64,000 nt of DNA, from NCBI RefSeq assembly GCF_000002995.4, contig NW_025062479.1, forward strand, positions 22,564,721 through 22,628,720, in the 5' to 3' direction. The stretch comes from Brugia malayi (lineage: Eukaryota > Nematoda > Chromadorea > Rhabditida > Onchocercidae). The notes under the pieces are model-generated. The model was not told the DNA's origin. It did not search any database and saw only the letters and a program-made list of their open reading frames with translations. How positions within the stretch are numbered: the stretch's first letter is position 1; each line of letters opens with the position of its first letter. The position numbers and the translations under genes were made by a program. Shown here in pieces: positions 1-13,496 of the stretch.

Positions 1-2828
1 ATTTAAAAAAAAAAAAAAAAAAACGAAAGAATTTTCACTAAAAACCATTTTAGGTATATAAAATTATCAATCTATTTTAAATATAATGAAATCAATTTGC
101 CTATCAATAAATGATATTGTCCTACAGTGATAAGAAAATACAGTGATAATTAAGTAACTGAATAATCTCAGATTTGAATTTAAGACTATGGCACCAAAAA
201 TTTCCACCAAAAACTTAATTTAGGTCAAATTAAGAAAAAATATCTTCTAGCTGCATAATTTTTGAACTCATATTTAAATATATAATTTCCCAAAAAAGTT
301 CATTGCTTAAATTCTATTTGCTTTTTTGAATTAATCATATTCAAAAATGAATAATATTTTCATTTATTTTTTTTGTAAAATTAATTTTTTTGACTTTTTT
401 TAAAACATAATAACTTTTTTTTTTTTTATTTCATTTGTGTACAATTTTGCCTTTTTATTTACCTAATTTATTATCAATTTTATGAATAGTAACAAATCTG
501 TTTCTTTTCGAAAAAATAATTGAAAATCATTTTTTTTTTTTTTTTGCACTCCTCTGATCAAACTAAAAAGAAAATAATAAATAGTCAAATAAAGTGAATA
601 ATGTTTTTATTAATATTTCAATCTTTTTCCTTATAAATTATTACTTTAATTAAAACTAGTCATCAATACTTAAGTTGGACATTACTTAATCTATTTGAGT
701 ATATATTTAAACAATTTGAAATTTTTAATCGAGAATTGAATTCCTTTAAAGAACTCATTGAATTCATTCATCAATCATATTTCTTGTACTGATTCATTGC
801 TAATATTTTTATCGATAAAATTTAACATTTACCATTCATACATTTACTTTCCTTTTTTTTTATAATCTAAAAATAAATGCAATTGCTTGATGCCATAAAA
901 TAGAATTTCCCATAATTTGCATATTTCTCATCGATATGACAAATTGCAGTGAAATATTTTATTTACATTTCTGGTTGAGAATATTTGAATTAGATACTAT
1001 GAAATGTTAATTTATCTTAAGCAAACATACGGTTATGAGTTTTAATAATACAAACTTCATTTACAGTGCTATCATTATTCTCACCTTTCCTTATAAAGGT
1101 AAATTTGAATGGAAAAGTATACTTATTATACTACTCATTCATACAATAAATTTTTATTCACATATACCTATACATCACGTACGTCATTTACGTTGAATAT
1201 ATTTGATAGACATACACAAATATTTGCTGTAAATAATTTCGAGGGAATAAGTAGAATAGTTCATGAATACCTTTATCATATTTCATTTTATTTATTACTT
1301 TCAAAAGTGCCATTCCTAATGGCCAGAAATTATACAGTGCTAGCAAAAAAAAAAAAAAAAAAAACAAAGCCGACAACAGATGAAAGCTATATAACACTTT
1401 TTTTTTTATGAACAATGACCTTTAACCTTTTCTTTTTTCTATTAGTCAGAAGCTGTCTAAAATAATTGTAGAAATAAAAGAACAGAAAAAAATTCTTTAA
1501 AAAAAAAAAAAACTGTACTTTTTGAAAGTTTAAAAAAAAATAAATTTTAATATTGAAAAAATATACAAATTTATGCCGAAGAAAATTTACAAAATAAAAT
1601 GAATTTTAATATAATATTAGCATTATAACTTTTAATTCCATCGAAAGCCACAAATTACTTTAATTCATATTTCTCATTAATTTCTTTTATTTTCTTATCC
1701 TTTTTTTTTGTTTTTAAACTTAGAAATTTTTCTGTTCAAAACTTAAATTTGTAAGTATGAAATGATTTAACGTATACTTAATGCATCATCATAGTTTGGC
1801 AAATATTAAAAAAAATATGAATAAAAGTAAATAAAATGCAAGTAATATAAATGAATGAATAAAAGGTTAGAATAAACAATAAAAGTTCATTCGATGGATC
1901 AAACTTTGAAGTGAAATTAAAAAATTGTATGATTGGAAATATTTTTATTAAAGTACTGTTTGTTACTATAAAAGATTAATCGTTTGGAATTTATCTCAAA
2001 GTCAAAGTCAAAGTGTTAAACTTGGCCATCGGATGAAACTTCGAGATCAATGCATATTAAAAAAGTAAGTGACAAAGCCGCTCAAATTAATTAGTGCATA
2101 AGTACTGCTGATTAACATTAAAAAGTAATATGATAAGTGAGTAAATGAAAAATATGCAAATAAATTTCATATTAAAAAATTTGAGACTAATTTAAATCAA
2201 AATATTGTGTAATATTCTCATAAATTAAAATAAAAAAAGAAAAAATTAAAGAAGAAAAAAACATATTTCTGCTCAATTAATTAGTAATAACTTTTTTTTT
2301 GATAAGTAAGACAAAGTAATGTTTGAAAAAATGGACACGGATGGATGACCACTTAATTAACTTCACATACATTTAAATGAAGTATACGACTTGAATGGAT
2401 GGACACAAAGAGGTCATCTAAAGTATTAAAATATTTGATAATAAATTTGTTTAAAAAAAAAAAAAAAAAAGAATGAAATACTAGGAATTCCAATGTTTTT
2501 TTTTTTGAATTTTATAAATCACCAAGAATAAAAATACTTTTTGAAGTTAATTTAATAATTGCTAGCTAATTAAAAAAAAAAGCGAGATAACATTCATATA
2601 TTTTCATCATTTAATTATCATATAATTAAGTCAAAATTGAAATATCAATAGAATTGCGGCAGAAAATGATATCAATAATAAACAATATTTAAATTACATT
2701 AGTAAATATTAGTAAATAATAATAATAATAATTCAATTTAACTTATTTTCTTTTACAGTATAATAACGATACCACCAACACTGAGCATTTAAAATTTCAA
2801 AAAAGAAAACAAAAACAAAAAATTTAAA
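1..2828. other. AT-rich intergenic DNA
   Basis: Long homopolymer A and T runs and AT-rich simple sequence. The only reading frames are short, low-complexity and on opposing strands (for example around 1109-1415), with no splice structure or recognisable protein. No gene is supported here. The right end borders the 3' end of the minus-strand membrane-protein gene. Confidence 0.7.
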
Positions 2829-4425
2829 TTACACAGTGATAATCTTCCTGTCAGCTTCTTTCTTCAAATAACCAATATCCTTTGAATCAAGCGTCTCCCT
2901 GAATTCACCATTCACCAACGGATCATTTGACGAATTTCTGGAATGACACATTCGTCGACAACCACAACGAATGCAGCAGCAACATGTTATTATCAATAAA
3001 CCGCATAATATCTGGAATACCTGGCGTACGAAGCATCATAATTTGAACTATATATTAATTTAAAAATAAATAATAAATCAAATTAATTAATTACTCAAAA
3101 ATAAATTAAACAAGATAGTTATGTATTAATAGCTACATAATATTATACATACATTAGAGTAAACTTCATAATATTTGGAACATCTAGCGTACGAAGCATC
3201 ATAATTTGAACTATATATTAATTTAAAAATAAATAATAAATTAATTAATTACTCAAATTTAATTTAAAAAGATGAAATATTTTTATATAAATAATATTAT
3301 ATATACATTAGAGTATTGAAAATAAATGATTGATTGATTTGATGTGTTTTATAAGTTTATGCAAATTATCAATTACAATTTTATTTGAATTATATTTTAC
3401 AAAAAAAACAAAAAACAAACTAATTTTTTGATATAAATAAATTAAGCAAACTTTAATTAGTTTTTTAATTTTTTGATTTTATCAATTTTTTTTTCTTTTA
3501 TTATGAATATTACAACATTTTTTTTTAAGCAATTCAAATTTAAATATTTTGAGAGAGAAAAAAAAAAAAAGTAAACAAATAAATAAACGTACCAGTGCAG
3601 CAGCTAAAATAAATGGAATAATGCCCGTAGTGCTAATATTAATAAATGCTGAAACAACAGGTGTTTTACGTTGCATACAAATAAATTGTCGTCGTTCATC
3701 GACGTCATTTCGGATTACGTACGTCGTACCACACGGTATCTCACAGGCACTTTCACAATCAGTCAAATTATCATAATGATAAATTTCTGTAAAAATTATT
3801 ATTTTAATTCATTTCTCTAAACATTTAAGTACTAGTTGATAATTTAAATTTAATCATTTAATTTAAGTTTTAATAATAATTTAAATTTAATCATTTGAAG
3901 AATACTAACTGAATTCAATAATACACTTCTTTTAATTCAAATAAATCTTTTTTTTTTTTTTTTGAAGTTTTTTATAATTACCATTGTTTGTAAACAATGA
4001 ATCACTTCTAATTAATCAACTAATTGCTAAAATCTCTGAAGTTTTATCACTTTTAAATACATTTCATTAAATTACAAAGTAAAAAGAAAAAGAAATTTAT
4101 TGATTATAAATTATTAGTTTCATAGTTTATTTCTTTCTTTCTTTCTGTTGCAAATTGTTTATTAAAATTTTAAATTAAAAGATTTTTGTTGCCAAAATTA
4201 ATAAAAAAATAAAATTAACTAACTCATAATTCGATGCATTCCATCACGTTCACGTGTTAAGCCATCTCTGTTAGACAACCTTCGCAGATAAGATGATGAT
4301 GATGATAACGATGATGATGATGATAACGATGATGATGGATATTGAAAATCGTAACGATCAGCAAATACAGTAATAATTAGAGAGAAAAACCACCAATGTA
4401 AGCATAACTGTCGTTGGTAGTACAT
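2829..4425 (-). CDS. Signal-peptide, single-pass membrane protein with Ser tract and Cys motif (3 exons)
   Basis: Exons 4425-4224, 3786-3593 and 3011-2829 join in frame (1 nt + 2 nt, then phase 0) to a 192-residue protein ending in TAA. Donors are GTTAGT and GTACGT; acceptors are TTTACAG and ATTCCAG. The start is the ATG directly after a TTTCAG site. Seen: a hydrophobic signal peptide (about residues 3-22, ending VFA); a Ser-rich stretch encoded by a TCA/TCG-type microsatellite; an ectodomain with C78, C82, C86 and C104 (CxxxCxxxC) and N-glycosylation sequons at N74 and N117; a membrane span at about 122-141; then CCCCIRCGC, a candidate palmitoylation cluster; and a charged tail of about 40 residues. 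The predicted topology is type I. I do not recognise the family. The exact phase fit and the signal peptide/membrane span order make it a real gene rather than chance frames. Its role is unknown, perhaps cell surface. Confidence 0.75.
3004..3318. repeat. Tandem duplication that includes a 3' splice site (intron 2 of the membrane gene)
   Basis: A block of about 163 nt starting at the exon 3 acceptor (CATAATATCTGG on the plus strand, 3004) is repeated from 3167 (CATAATATTTGG). The two copies are nearly identical over about 90 nt (GCGTACGAAGCATCATAATT and following), then decay. In the second copy the acceptor AG has become AA (3175-3176), so it is a dead splice-site copy inside the intron. Confidence 0.8.
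4290..4340 (-). repeat. Coding trinucleotide microsatellite (poly-Ser)
   Basis: GATGATGATGATGATAACG-type repeats on the plus strand lie inside exon 1 of the membrane protein and read as Ser/Leu runs (SSSLSSSSSLSSSSS) on the minus strand. The interrupted pattern suggests repeat expansion within the ectodomain stalk. Confidence 0.8.
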
Positions 4426-4431
4426 CTGAAA
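4426..4431 (-). promoter_or_regulatory. Candidate SL trans-splice acceptor (TTTCAG|ATG)
   Basis: TTTCAG on the minus strand abuts the ATG at 4425 with no spacer and is preceded by an AT-rich tract. In nematodes this arrangement is typical of spliced-leader addition; an upstream 5'UTR exon joined by cis-splicing is the alternative. It supports the chosen start. Confidence 0.55.
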
Positions 4432-4499
4432 TTTAAAATTTACAATATATTAGTTTAAAGATAAGAAAAAAAAGAGAGAATGAAAGAGGGAATAATGAA

Positions 4500-4592
4500 A
4501 TTAATTATTATTATTTTATTGTTATTATTATTATTGTTATTGTTATTATTATTATTACTATTGTTATTGTTATTGTTATTATTATTATCAAA
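4500..4592. repeat. ATT/GTT microsatellite
   Basis: Interrupted (TTA)n with TTG units. It explains the spurious poly-Asn frame on the minus strand. Confidence 0.85.
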
Positions 4593-7049
4593 GAATACTG
4601 AAAATGCATCTATCATTGCAAAATAAATAGCATAAAAAGTTTTTGTTATAAAATAGTAAATAATCATTACTAAAAAGAATGAAAAATATAATAAAATAAA
4701 AAAAAAAAATGAAAAAGAAAAAATGAGAAAGAAAAAAAAAATTAAAACCAAAAATAATATTTTTTTCTATAAAAAATCCAAAAAAAAAAAGTGGAAAAAG
4801 AAGAAATTCCAAAATAATATCTCATAATTATAGTTCAATATTACTATAATTAAATTTATTAGAATAAAAGATAAAAAAAGAAAAACGAACATTTCTCAAC
4901 AATTATTAAATATTGGCATAAAAAATTTAAAAATCAAACAATAGTTAAAATTTAAAAGATTAATTTTTAAAATATTTGAACTCATTTATTCATCTCACCC
5001 ATAATTCTTTCATTCCATAAACATTTATATAGCACTTTATGCATTCATTCCATTATACATTACCGCCCCATAATCCATCAATTCTATATGTGAAGTAATA
5101 AAACTAAAGGTGTAAAAGCTGACGATAACTATGACAAACTCAAAATTCAAATAGCATTTCATTTCATTTTTTTTTTTTTTTTTTTTTTTTGATTGAAATT
5201 TTTCTTTTATACAGCAAAAAGAAAAGGAATGAATTTTATTTGCAAAGGAAAATTTATCAACGATCAATGATATAACAACGATTGTAATAGCGAAAATTTT
5301 AATGATATTAATAATTACTATTTTCTATTTCCATTCTTTTTCTTTTCAATAATAATTACTATTTCATTTTTATTGTTAATTATTATTATTATTATTATCA
5401 TCATTGTTAATAACATTATTACCACTATTATTGTTATTATTATTATGATTATTATTGTTATCGCTATTATTATTATCACTGTTGGTAGTTATAAATTTGT
5501 GATCAACAAGAATATTGTAAAAATTTCTTTTTTTATTTTTATTTTTTTAAATTACCTAAAGAGGTTGATTTTTTTTCAATAAAAATTTTATATTAATAAT
5601 ACAGTGATGACTAAAATTTAGAATTAGAAGTGATGCAATCCGAAATTAATTAATCTAAAATTTCACTAAATTGAACTCACAGGTAAATATATTTCTTAAA
5701 TTAAATTAAATGTAATTAAATATATGTGGAACTCACTGTTAAGTATATCTTAAATTAAATATAATTAAATAGATATTTAAATTACTGAAGCATTTTTAAT
5801 TATTCCTATTTCTCTAATTTAATAAAACAAATATTTTGTGGATCAAAAGAGTAAATTGATCTTTCGAAAAACAATGCAATATTATTTTAGCAGATCAATT
5901 CAGCTTGTATCTGATTTAATTACTAGCTTCATCTAAAAAATTATTTCAAAAAAATTATTCATAAAATTAATACTAAAAGAAAAAAAAAAGGCATAGATCT
6001 TAATTAATTATTCGTAGATCAATTTTTTTTCTTCTTTTTTTGTCAGATAAAATCTAATGAAAAATATCAAAGAGAAAACAAAAGTAAAATGCCTTTATTG
6101 GATGGTTGAAGGAAGAATAAAATATTTGTTATAAAATTAACTCAATGACTTTTCATCATTTTTTTTTTTTGAGATGAAAAACATGGAATTAAATTAAACC
6201 ATAAAAACTTTTTATAATTTTCTCTTTTATTTTTTTCATTTTATTATCAACAAATAATAATAATAATAATAACAGTAATTCATTTACTTATTGATATTAA
6301 TTAATAAGAATATATTGGAAATGATTAAAACTGAGTGGAAATTAGATAGCATCAGTTTTTTTTTTTTCGTTTTTTCTTTCAGCAAACAAATTTGTATATT
6401 AATTATTGGTCTGTAATATTAGATAAAAGAAATTAGTATCAGCATGACTCCGCGGCAAAATCAATAAGCGGGAATATGACACCGCGAAAGGAAAACTTTC
6501 ATCCGAAAAAAAAAAAGCAAATATTGCAAAAATAATTATAATTACAAATAATGATGGTTGAATGCATAATTATCTCTTCACTATTTGATTTTCCACTTCA
6601 CCGAAATGGAAATTTCATTTTAGCTATGCTAATTTAAACCAAAATTTTTACTATTTTGCTTATTTCCAAGGCTAAAGGTCAATTTTAAGCATTTATTTTC
6701 AGCAATAAAATAGTGAAAATATTATCTCAGCAAAAAATTTATTTTAATCATGATTAAAAATCATTAAATGGATTAAATCGAAGATATAAATTACAATCAC
6801 TTATGTTAACAAATGATAATAATTAATAAAATAGTACAGTGATAGGGAAAAGTTTGTAAAATAATTAATTAATTTAAATGTTTGAAATTTTCACAGACAA
6901 AAAAAGGAAAAAAAAATTCAAATTTGATATGAAAAAAAGCGGAGATTAATAAATATACTAAATTGTTCAATAATTAATGAAAAAATAAATTAAAAAGCAA
7001 AAAAAAAAATTGATTTTAATGTAATACTTTAAATATCACTAAAAATGGG
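4593..7049. other. AT-rich intergenic DNA with microsatellite at about 5366-5483
   Basis: Poly-A/T runs and an ATT/ATC microsatellite at about 5366-5483 that generates poly-Ile frames. No splice-supported coding, RNA gene or transposon is seen. Two C/G-containing patches near 6440-6500 (CCGCGGCAAAATC and CACCGCGAAAGG) are isolated. Confidence 0.6.
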
Positions 7050-7290
7050 ACTACACGTTGAGATATATTCCGGAATTTAACCGTTCTTAAATTAAACCGG
7101 TATATTTCGAAATTTGAATGTAACACCACCATCAAATTGTTATATTTTGATTTATCACTCATCTTCCGGTATATTTTCCCCGAATTTCATGCATAGTTAC
7201 ATCGAAACAGTAGAACCCATAATTTTGAGTATAATTATTTCAAAATTGTTATATTTTGAATGTGCCATTTCTATACCATAAAACTTTTAC
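7050..7290. other. Non-coding patch with scattered CCGGTATATTT / TTGTTATATTTTGA motifs
   Basis: Related short motifs recur at irregular spacing: TTCCGGAATTT, AACCGGTATATTTCG, TTCCGGTATATTTTCC, and two copies of ATTGTTATATTTTGA. This looks like an old, decayed tandem or dispersed repeat. No open frame is present. Confidence 0.4.
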
Positions 7291-7326
7291 CACATGCATC
7301 ATCTAACTTGAAGTACCTTAACATAA

Positions 7327-7352
7327 ATGCATGCATGCGTGCATGCATGCAT
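7327..7352. repeat. (GCAT)n near-perfect palindrome
   Basis: 26 nt of alternating ATGC units with a single central change (ATGCATGCATGCG / TGCATGCATGCAT). It is palindromic except at its centre and consists of purine-pyrimidine alternation, so it could form a hairpin or Z-type helix. No gene lies within 3 kb. Confidence 0.9.
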
Positions 7353-8039
7353 CATACTACTCAAGGTCAGCCTGAATTGATGGCTTCCTTTTCCGGCATA
7401 TCCATTAAACGATAAAACAGCACTGACAAACTGAAGCAATTGTGATTGCCGATGAAATCATATCATAACCAAAAAAAAAAAAAAATGCCTTCTCAGTGAA
7501 ATAAAATTTAAAAAAAAAAAAAAAAAAAAAGCTATATTTGGTTTACGATCATTAATCTTTTTCTTAAAATCCGGAAAGTATAATGTGACAGATTATATTT
7601 AGAAGAAAAAAAAAGACGAATGAGAAGAGTATACTATGAGAAATATAATGATATCATCAGGAAATAATAACCGTAAAGAAGACGAAAAGTTGTTAAAAGC
7701 CATAAAGTATCTATCTGGTGACAGAAATAATACAAATAAACAATGCATATAAGACTACTATTTCATCTAATCTTCCTCATCTTAATACTTGTAATTATAC
7801 TTATTATTATGCTAAAATTTTTTTTTTTTTTTTTGTTAAAATTTTAATAAAATTTAAACAAAAAATTCTTTCTTGCAAAAAACAAAAGATTTAATATATC
7901 AGAAAAAAAAAAACTTTTATTTTTTAAATTTGAAAAATTTCAGTGTTGATGAAATACATTTGAAATTAATCCTTAAATAAGAAATGTTCAAGTTGGAAAC
8001 GATAAATGAGTAGTATGAGGAATGTTAGAAAGAACCAAT

Positions 8040-8402
8040 ATAATGATAATAATAATAATGATGATAATAATAACAACAGTGATAGTAATGATAATAATAG
8101 TGATAATAATATTATTAATAATAACAATGATGATGATAATAACAATAATACTAGTAATGATAATAATGACACAATAATAACAATGATGATAATAACAATA
8201 ATACTAGTAATGATAATAATGACACAATAATAACAATGATGATAATAATAACAATAATAATAGTAATGATAATAATAATACAATAATAATAATGATGATG
8301 ATAATAACAATAATACTAGTAATGATAATAATATTAATAATGATGGTAATAATGATATTATTAATAATATTAGTAATAATAATAATAATAATAGTTATGA
8401 AT
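8040..8402. repeat. Long compound AAT/GAT/AAC microsatellite
   Basis: About 360 nt of imperfect AAT, GAT and AAC triplets with a roughly 60-nt higher-order repeat (GACACAATAATAACAATGAT recurs at about 8167 and 8221). It yields spurious Asn/Asp-rich frames on plus and Leu/Ile-rich frames on minus. Confidence 0.9.
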
Positions 8403-8767
8403 AGGATAGAACGATCATAGACAAAAGAATCTGATGAAAGAAAAGAAGGAGAAGAAGGAGTAATATGGATCATTCTGGAAATAGGATGTCGCGCTATTTA
8501 CTTTTCCGGTGGTCGTAAAACCATCAAACTATCTTCAGGAAATTTATCATTCATCATTTGTGTTGTCTAATTCTCTACAAAATTCTCTAACTATTATTCA
8601 TTTTCTTCTTCTTTGAATCATACATATACATTGAGAAAAGTCCGTAAAGATATTATGTAAATAAAAAGATTATTTGAGTTATAGCTAAAAAGGAGCTAAC
8701 ATAAAAGAGGTTAGCACTATATTGTAAAGGTCACTGATAACAAGACAAAAGCATCAGTTGTTAAGTG
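8403..8767. other. Intergenic, nothing recognised
   Basis: Slightly less AT-rich than the surroundings, with no supported frame, RNA fold or repeat. Confidence 0.5.
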
Positions 8768-8950
8768 AGTGGACAAGAGAAAGGTTAAGCAAGTGGACAA
8801 GAGAGGGTTAAATGAGTGGACAAGAAAAGGGTTAACGAGTGGACAAGGGAAGAACTAAACGAATGGACAAGAGAGGGTTAAATGAGTGGACAAGAGAAGG
8901 GCTGAACAAGTGGACAGTAGATGAGTTAAATGAGTGGACAAGAGAAGAGC
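8768..8950. repeat. 23-24 nt minisatellite, about 8 copies
   Basis: Units begin AGTGGACAAGAGA and continue with GGGTTAAATG or AGGTTAAGCA variants; lengths alternate between 23 and 24 nt. Part of it is open as Lys/Trp/Glu-rich repeats (from 8839), but the mixed 23/24-nt period breaks the frame, so it is not read as coding. Confidence 0.85.
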
Positions 8951-11900
8951 ATTACAACTTCTATCACTTTTTTATTTTAGTGTTTATCTTGAACTTTACT
9001 TTATCTTTAAGCCTTTTATCCTATCTAATGGCCTTTTTTTTTTCGAGATCAGTTCTTTTCGAGAATAAAATTAATCACCTCTAACAATCTTTCTCTTTCT
9101 CTTTGCTTCATAATCAAAATATTGGTAATAATATTGTCAGCACAACTTAGAATAATTATTAAAATATTAAAAAAAAAATGATTTAAGAAATTTTTAAAAT
9201 TGAAAAAAACTTCTTAAAAATAAAATATCAACTTTAAATTTAAATTTTTCCCTTTAAAATTGAGTACTAATAAGTAATAGTAATAATAATAATAGTAAAT
9301 TGTAACATATATTTTAAATATAAAGTGAAATAAATGATTATCAGTGAAGTTTTTGAGCACAGATAAAATAAATGGAAGTGTTATTAGAAATTATTCAGAG
9401 ACAAAATTAATTTTCAAATTAATCATTGATCTTATATTCAAGATTTTATCTTATCAGTGCATACATTGATATAATTATTTGAAAGTTCCGAAAGCATATC
9501 ACAAATAAATAAAACCTAAAATTCTTTATATGTTTGTTAATTACAGCAAATATGCATTAAGTCAATTTTCCCAACATTTATTTTCTTTTCTCTTTCTCTC
9601 TCTCTCTCTTTCTCGTTTACTTCATTAATTCGTTAATTAATGGATGAGTCATATCTCATTAATAATCAAAAGGTTATATAGTATTTGAATAATCATAAGA
9701 AGATGATGAATTACTATAAGTTGTTGAAATAAAAACTTTCAAAAGCGAATATTTTTTTTATAAAAAAATTTTGTTATTAACATTTTTTTAAAATTTTTTT
9801 AAAAATTTTTTTAAACAAGTGATATTTTAATAAATTAAATGTAAAAAAATGGTTTAAATGTCATTTAATTTAAATTGAAATAAGTTACAATATTAACATC
9901 AATTAATGCTAATATTTTAATTTATTTCATTTCAAAATAAACAAATCCAATTATTATTTTAATCAAATTGAAAATTGAAAAGTTTAAAAAAACATAAACA
10001 TTGTCAAAAAAGTTAATTAACCAAAAAATAAGTGTTATAAGATCAAAAATCTATAAATTATTTTTCAACTTCATTAGCTTTCCATAAATTCTGGAACTGG
10101 GAAAAATGATATGATAATATTGAATATAAAATGGTTCAATTATTTTATGATTGATAATTTAGTAAAAGTTAATTTCATTTTTGTTTTTTTCTACATCAAA
10201 CATTTCTCGTCATTTTAATTTAAGTTTAATTTTAATGCGATTTTAGATTTAATAACCATTTGTTATTGACATTCATTCAAAATAGAATTTTTAATGAACA
10301 GTTATAAATTTTAAAATTTTTAAATATTTTTGTTGTTCCATTAATTAATTACTGATTACTGAGCCAAAAAAATGGAAAAATTTACAAGCAATAAGCATAT
10401 TTACTGTTACTTTATTTCTCGATTTTATTTTAATTTATTATTTTTTTATTATTATTTTTTGTTTTTCTTTACTTATTATTTTTTATATTATATATTATTT
10501 TGTTATTTTTTCTTATATTATTTTGTTACTGTAATAATTATTATTTCACTATTAGCATATTTACTTTTATTATGCTTAAGCAAACATTTTAAAATTGAAA
10601 GATAAAAAGTAAAATAACTTTTATCAGTATAACTTTATTATCTGCAATGGTAGTAAATGTTGATCTAACTTTTAATCTTAGCTACCAAAATTGCTAAAAG
10701 TAGCAATTTTAGAATATGTAAATAGTAATACTAAATTTATTTCTTATCTTTAATCAATTTTTTCTTAAAAACAAAAAAAAAAAATTGAATTTAAAAGTAA
10801 TTTTAAAGATAGAAATGTTATTATTATATATGTATGATATGATAAGAACATTAGTAAATGATAATTTATGCAAATGTTTAATGCAAAATTATAAAAGAAA
10901 GAGAAAATGAGAAAAGCAATTGATAAATTGTAAACATTGCAAATTTAGTAACACTATTTTATTTTTTTTTTTTTTTTTTTATGAAAAATAATTAAAAAAT
11001 AATTCGATGATATTTGCTAATTTATTGCATAAAATCTAAATTAAAATTTCTGTAAAACATTCAAAAAAAATTATTATCAATTAAATTTTTATCACTGCCA
11101 ATAAAATATATTATCAATGTTAAGCAAAAATTTGATTTCTTTCTTAACTGAAAATTAATTTTATTTATAAAATTTGATTTTAATAAGTACATAAATGAGT
11201 GTAATTCCATGAACAGATGTTAATATCAACAAATAATAAAATATTTCAAAAAAAAAAAAAAAAAAAATGAGTAATTAGAATTAAAAGAACAACATATGTT
11301 AGCCTTTATCAAAGAATTTTCTTTTTTTTTTTTTTTTTTTTAAATGATTTTAACTTTATTTACAAGCAGTTAAATCCAAGAATTTTTCGATGGCAATTAA
11401 TCAATTGTGTTAAATTAAATTATTTTTGTTATTGTTATAATATTAAGGAATTTAATAGATATTTATTTTAAAAGAAAAAAAAAAAAACAAACAAACAAAA
11501 TGTTAAGAATTAATTATAGCAAAAAAAAAAAAAAAAAAAAAAATCAAATAAACATTTGATTAACGCTCATTTACATTTGAATTAAATAGAAAGAGAAATT
11601 ATTTTGAATTTATTTAAAAGAAAAAAAAAAAGTGGAATATTTATAATCGAAATTTGAATATTTATGAAAAATGATAACTCTTTTTTTTTTTTTTTAGCAT
11701 TTTCAAAACGAAATGAATGAAATTTTCTCAGCTAAAAAAAAAAAAAAAGAATGAAAAAATTTTTCGACCTTTGGCTTATTTTATTTTTCACTTTTGAGAG
11801 AGTCTTTTCTTTAAAAAAAAAAAAGAAAAAAGAATAATATCGGAAATTTTATTAAAAAATGGAATAAACAATCATAATTAATTTACTTCTTTTATTGTTT

Positions 11901-13496
11901 TAATCATTAAATTCAAATAACCTAAACAATCTTTGTTTTTTCCTATTTTTTTATTTTTTCAAAAAGGGCAAAAAAAAAAATTAAATTTAACAAAGATCAA
12001 AAAATTTCATATCAAAGTTTTTCTTTTTTTTTAGGATTTAACCATGAAAAATTATTGCTACAATTTTTTTTTTGGAATAAACAAATTTTCAAAGTTTCAA
12101 TTTGTAAGGAATTTCAGAATTATTTACATTCTAATTTATAATAGAAAAAAAAAGGATAAAATTCTCAAAAATTAATAATATTTTTGTTTTTTATTCTGTG
12201 CTTTTTCTAGTCCATTTGGACATTAATGTTTATTCAAAAACAATTTGAAAAAATTTAAAATTTAACAAATTCCACCAACTTTTTTCCTTTTATTAAAATT
12301 AAATTAACTTCTGAGCTAATCGATGCGACGAAAATTAGTATTACTATAATTTAATGAATTTAAAAAGTTAAATTTTTAAATGAAACATTTTTTACTACAA
12401 CAATAAGAAACAGAAATTGCAATTGTTGCTTGTATGAGCAGAAAAACTTCCGAAATTAAATTTTAGGTATTTTTGGGCAAATAAACTAAAAGTTATAATA
12501 TATGTAAGTACAATTTCATAATTTCCTATTCAGTTAATTTGTATAAAAGAATTATTTTTAAAAATTTTTTTAATGTTTTCAATAATTTTTCTTTTTCAAA
12601 TTTATGGAAGAAATATAATTAAAGTAAAAATGAAAAGACTAAAAATCGAAAAGAAAATAAAAATAAAGAAAGAAGCTGAATTTTTTAAAAAAGAAAATGG
12701 GAAAAATTAAAATTTTTCATTAAAGCAAATAATTATTTGCTAAAAACAAATTTTATTTTTCCATTTTTTTTTTTTCCTTAAGGAAACAAAAGAATGGAAA
12801 AATGGTACAATCGTTTGAACTATTTTATTCACACAAAATTCTTTTTTTTTTTTTAAATTTATCTTTTGCTTTTTTTTCTTTTTGCAAAATCGTTTTTCAG
12901 TACCTATAAGAATAATTCGGAAACGGAAATGAATCGGAGAAGTAAACTTTTTTAAACAAACATTTCATTTATAAAAATAGTAGAATAAATAAGAAAATAA
13001 ATTAAATAAAATATCAAAACAAAATATCAGCCATAATTAGCTCCAAAAAAAAACAAAGAAGTGGCGAAGTTGTTTATTGGTAGAAGCTAATTGACTTTTA
13101 AGCTTTTAAGCATTCCTAAAAACAAAAACAAAAAAAAAAAAAAAAAATTAATGCGAAAAAAAAGAAAAAAAAAATTGGAATAATTATTTTGAATAAAATA
13201 TGATTGCTTATGTAAGCTAAAAAAAAATTCAATTTTAAATAAAAAATTTAAGTGCTTTTTTTTTTTTAATTATTACACAGATATATATGCATAAATCAAT
13301 TGATAATTACAGGTGTAATTAGACGAAGAAAGGAATGGATGGGAAATAAATAAATGCATTTTGCAATCAATAAAATATAGAAAATGAATTTTCAAACGAA
13401 TTAAAGGACAAAAAATTTTGTTTAAATAAAAAATTTTTTTTTAAAAAAAGTATTCAATCATATTTATGTAAATATGCAATTAATTAGAAGGTACAG
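8951..13496. other. AT-rich intergenic DNA
   Basis: Homopolymer-rich sequence with many A and T tracts over 12 nt. Long frames such as that at 10372-10605 are Phe/Tyr/Leu-rich by composition only. No supported genes or RNAs. Confidence 0.65.

Noticed and set aside
1109..1415. Overlapping plus and minus reading frames of 75-100 codons
   Set aside because: Composition-driven frames through A/T homopolymers on both strands; no splice sites in phase and no family.
8006..8473. Asn/Asp-rich and Leu/Ile-rich frames
   Set aside because: They are translations of a triplet microsatellite in several frames.
8839..9084. Repeat-containing frame with Trp-Thr-Arg-Glu units
   Set aside because: The underlying minisatellite mixes 23- and 24-nt units, so the frame is not maintained, and the tail is low-complexity.
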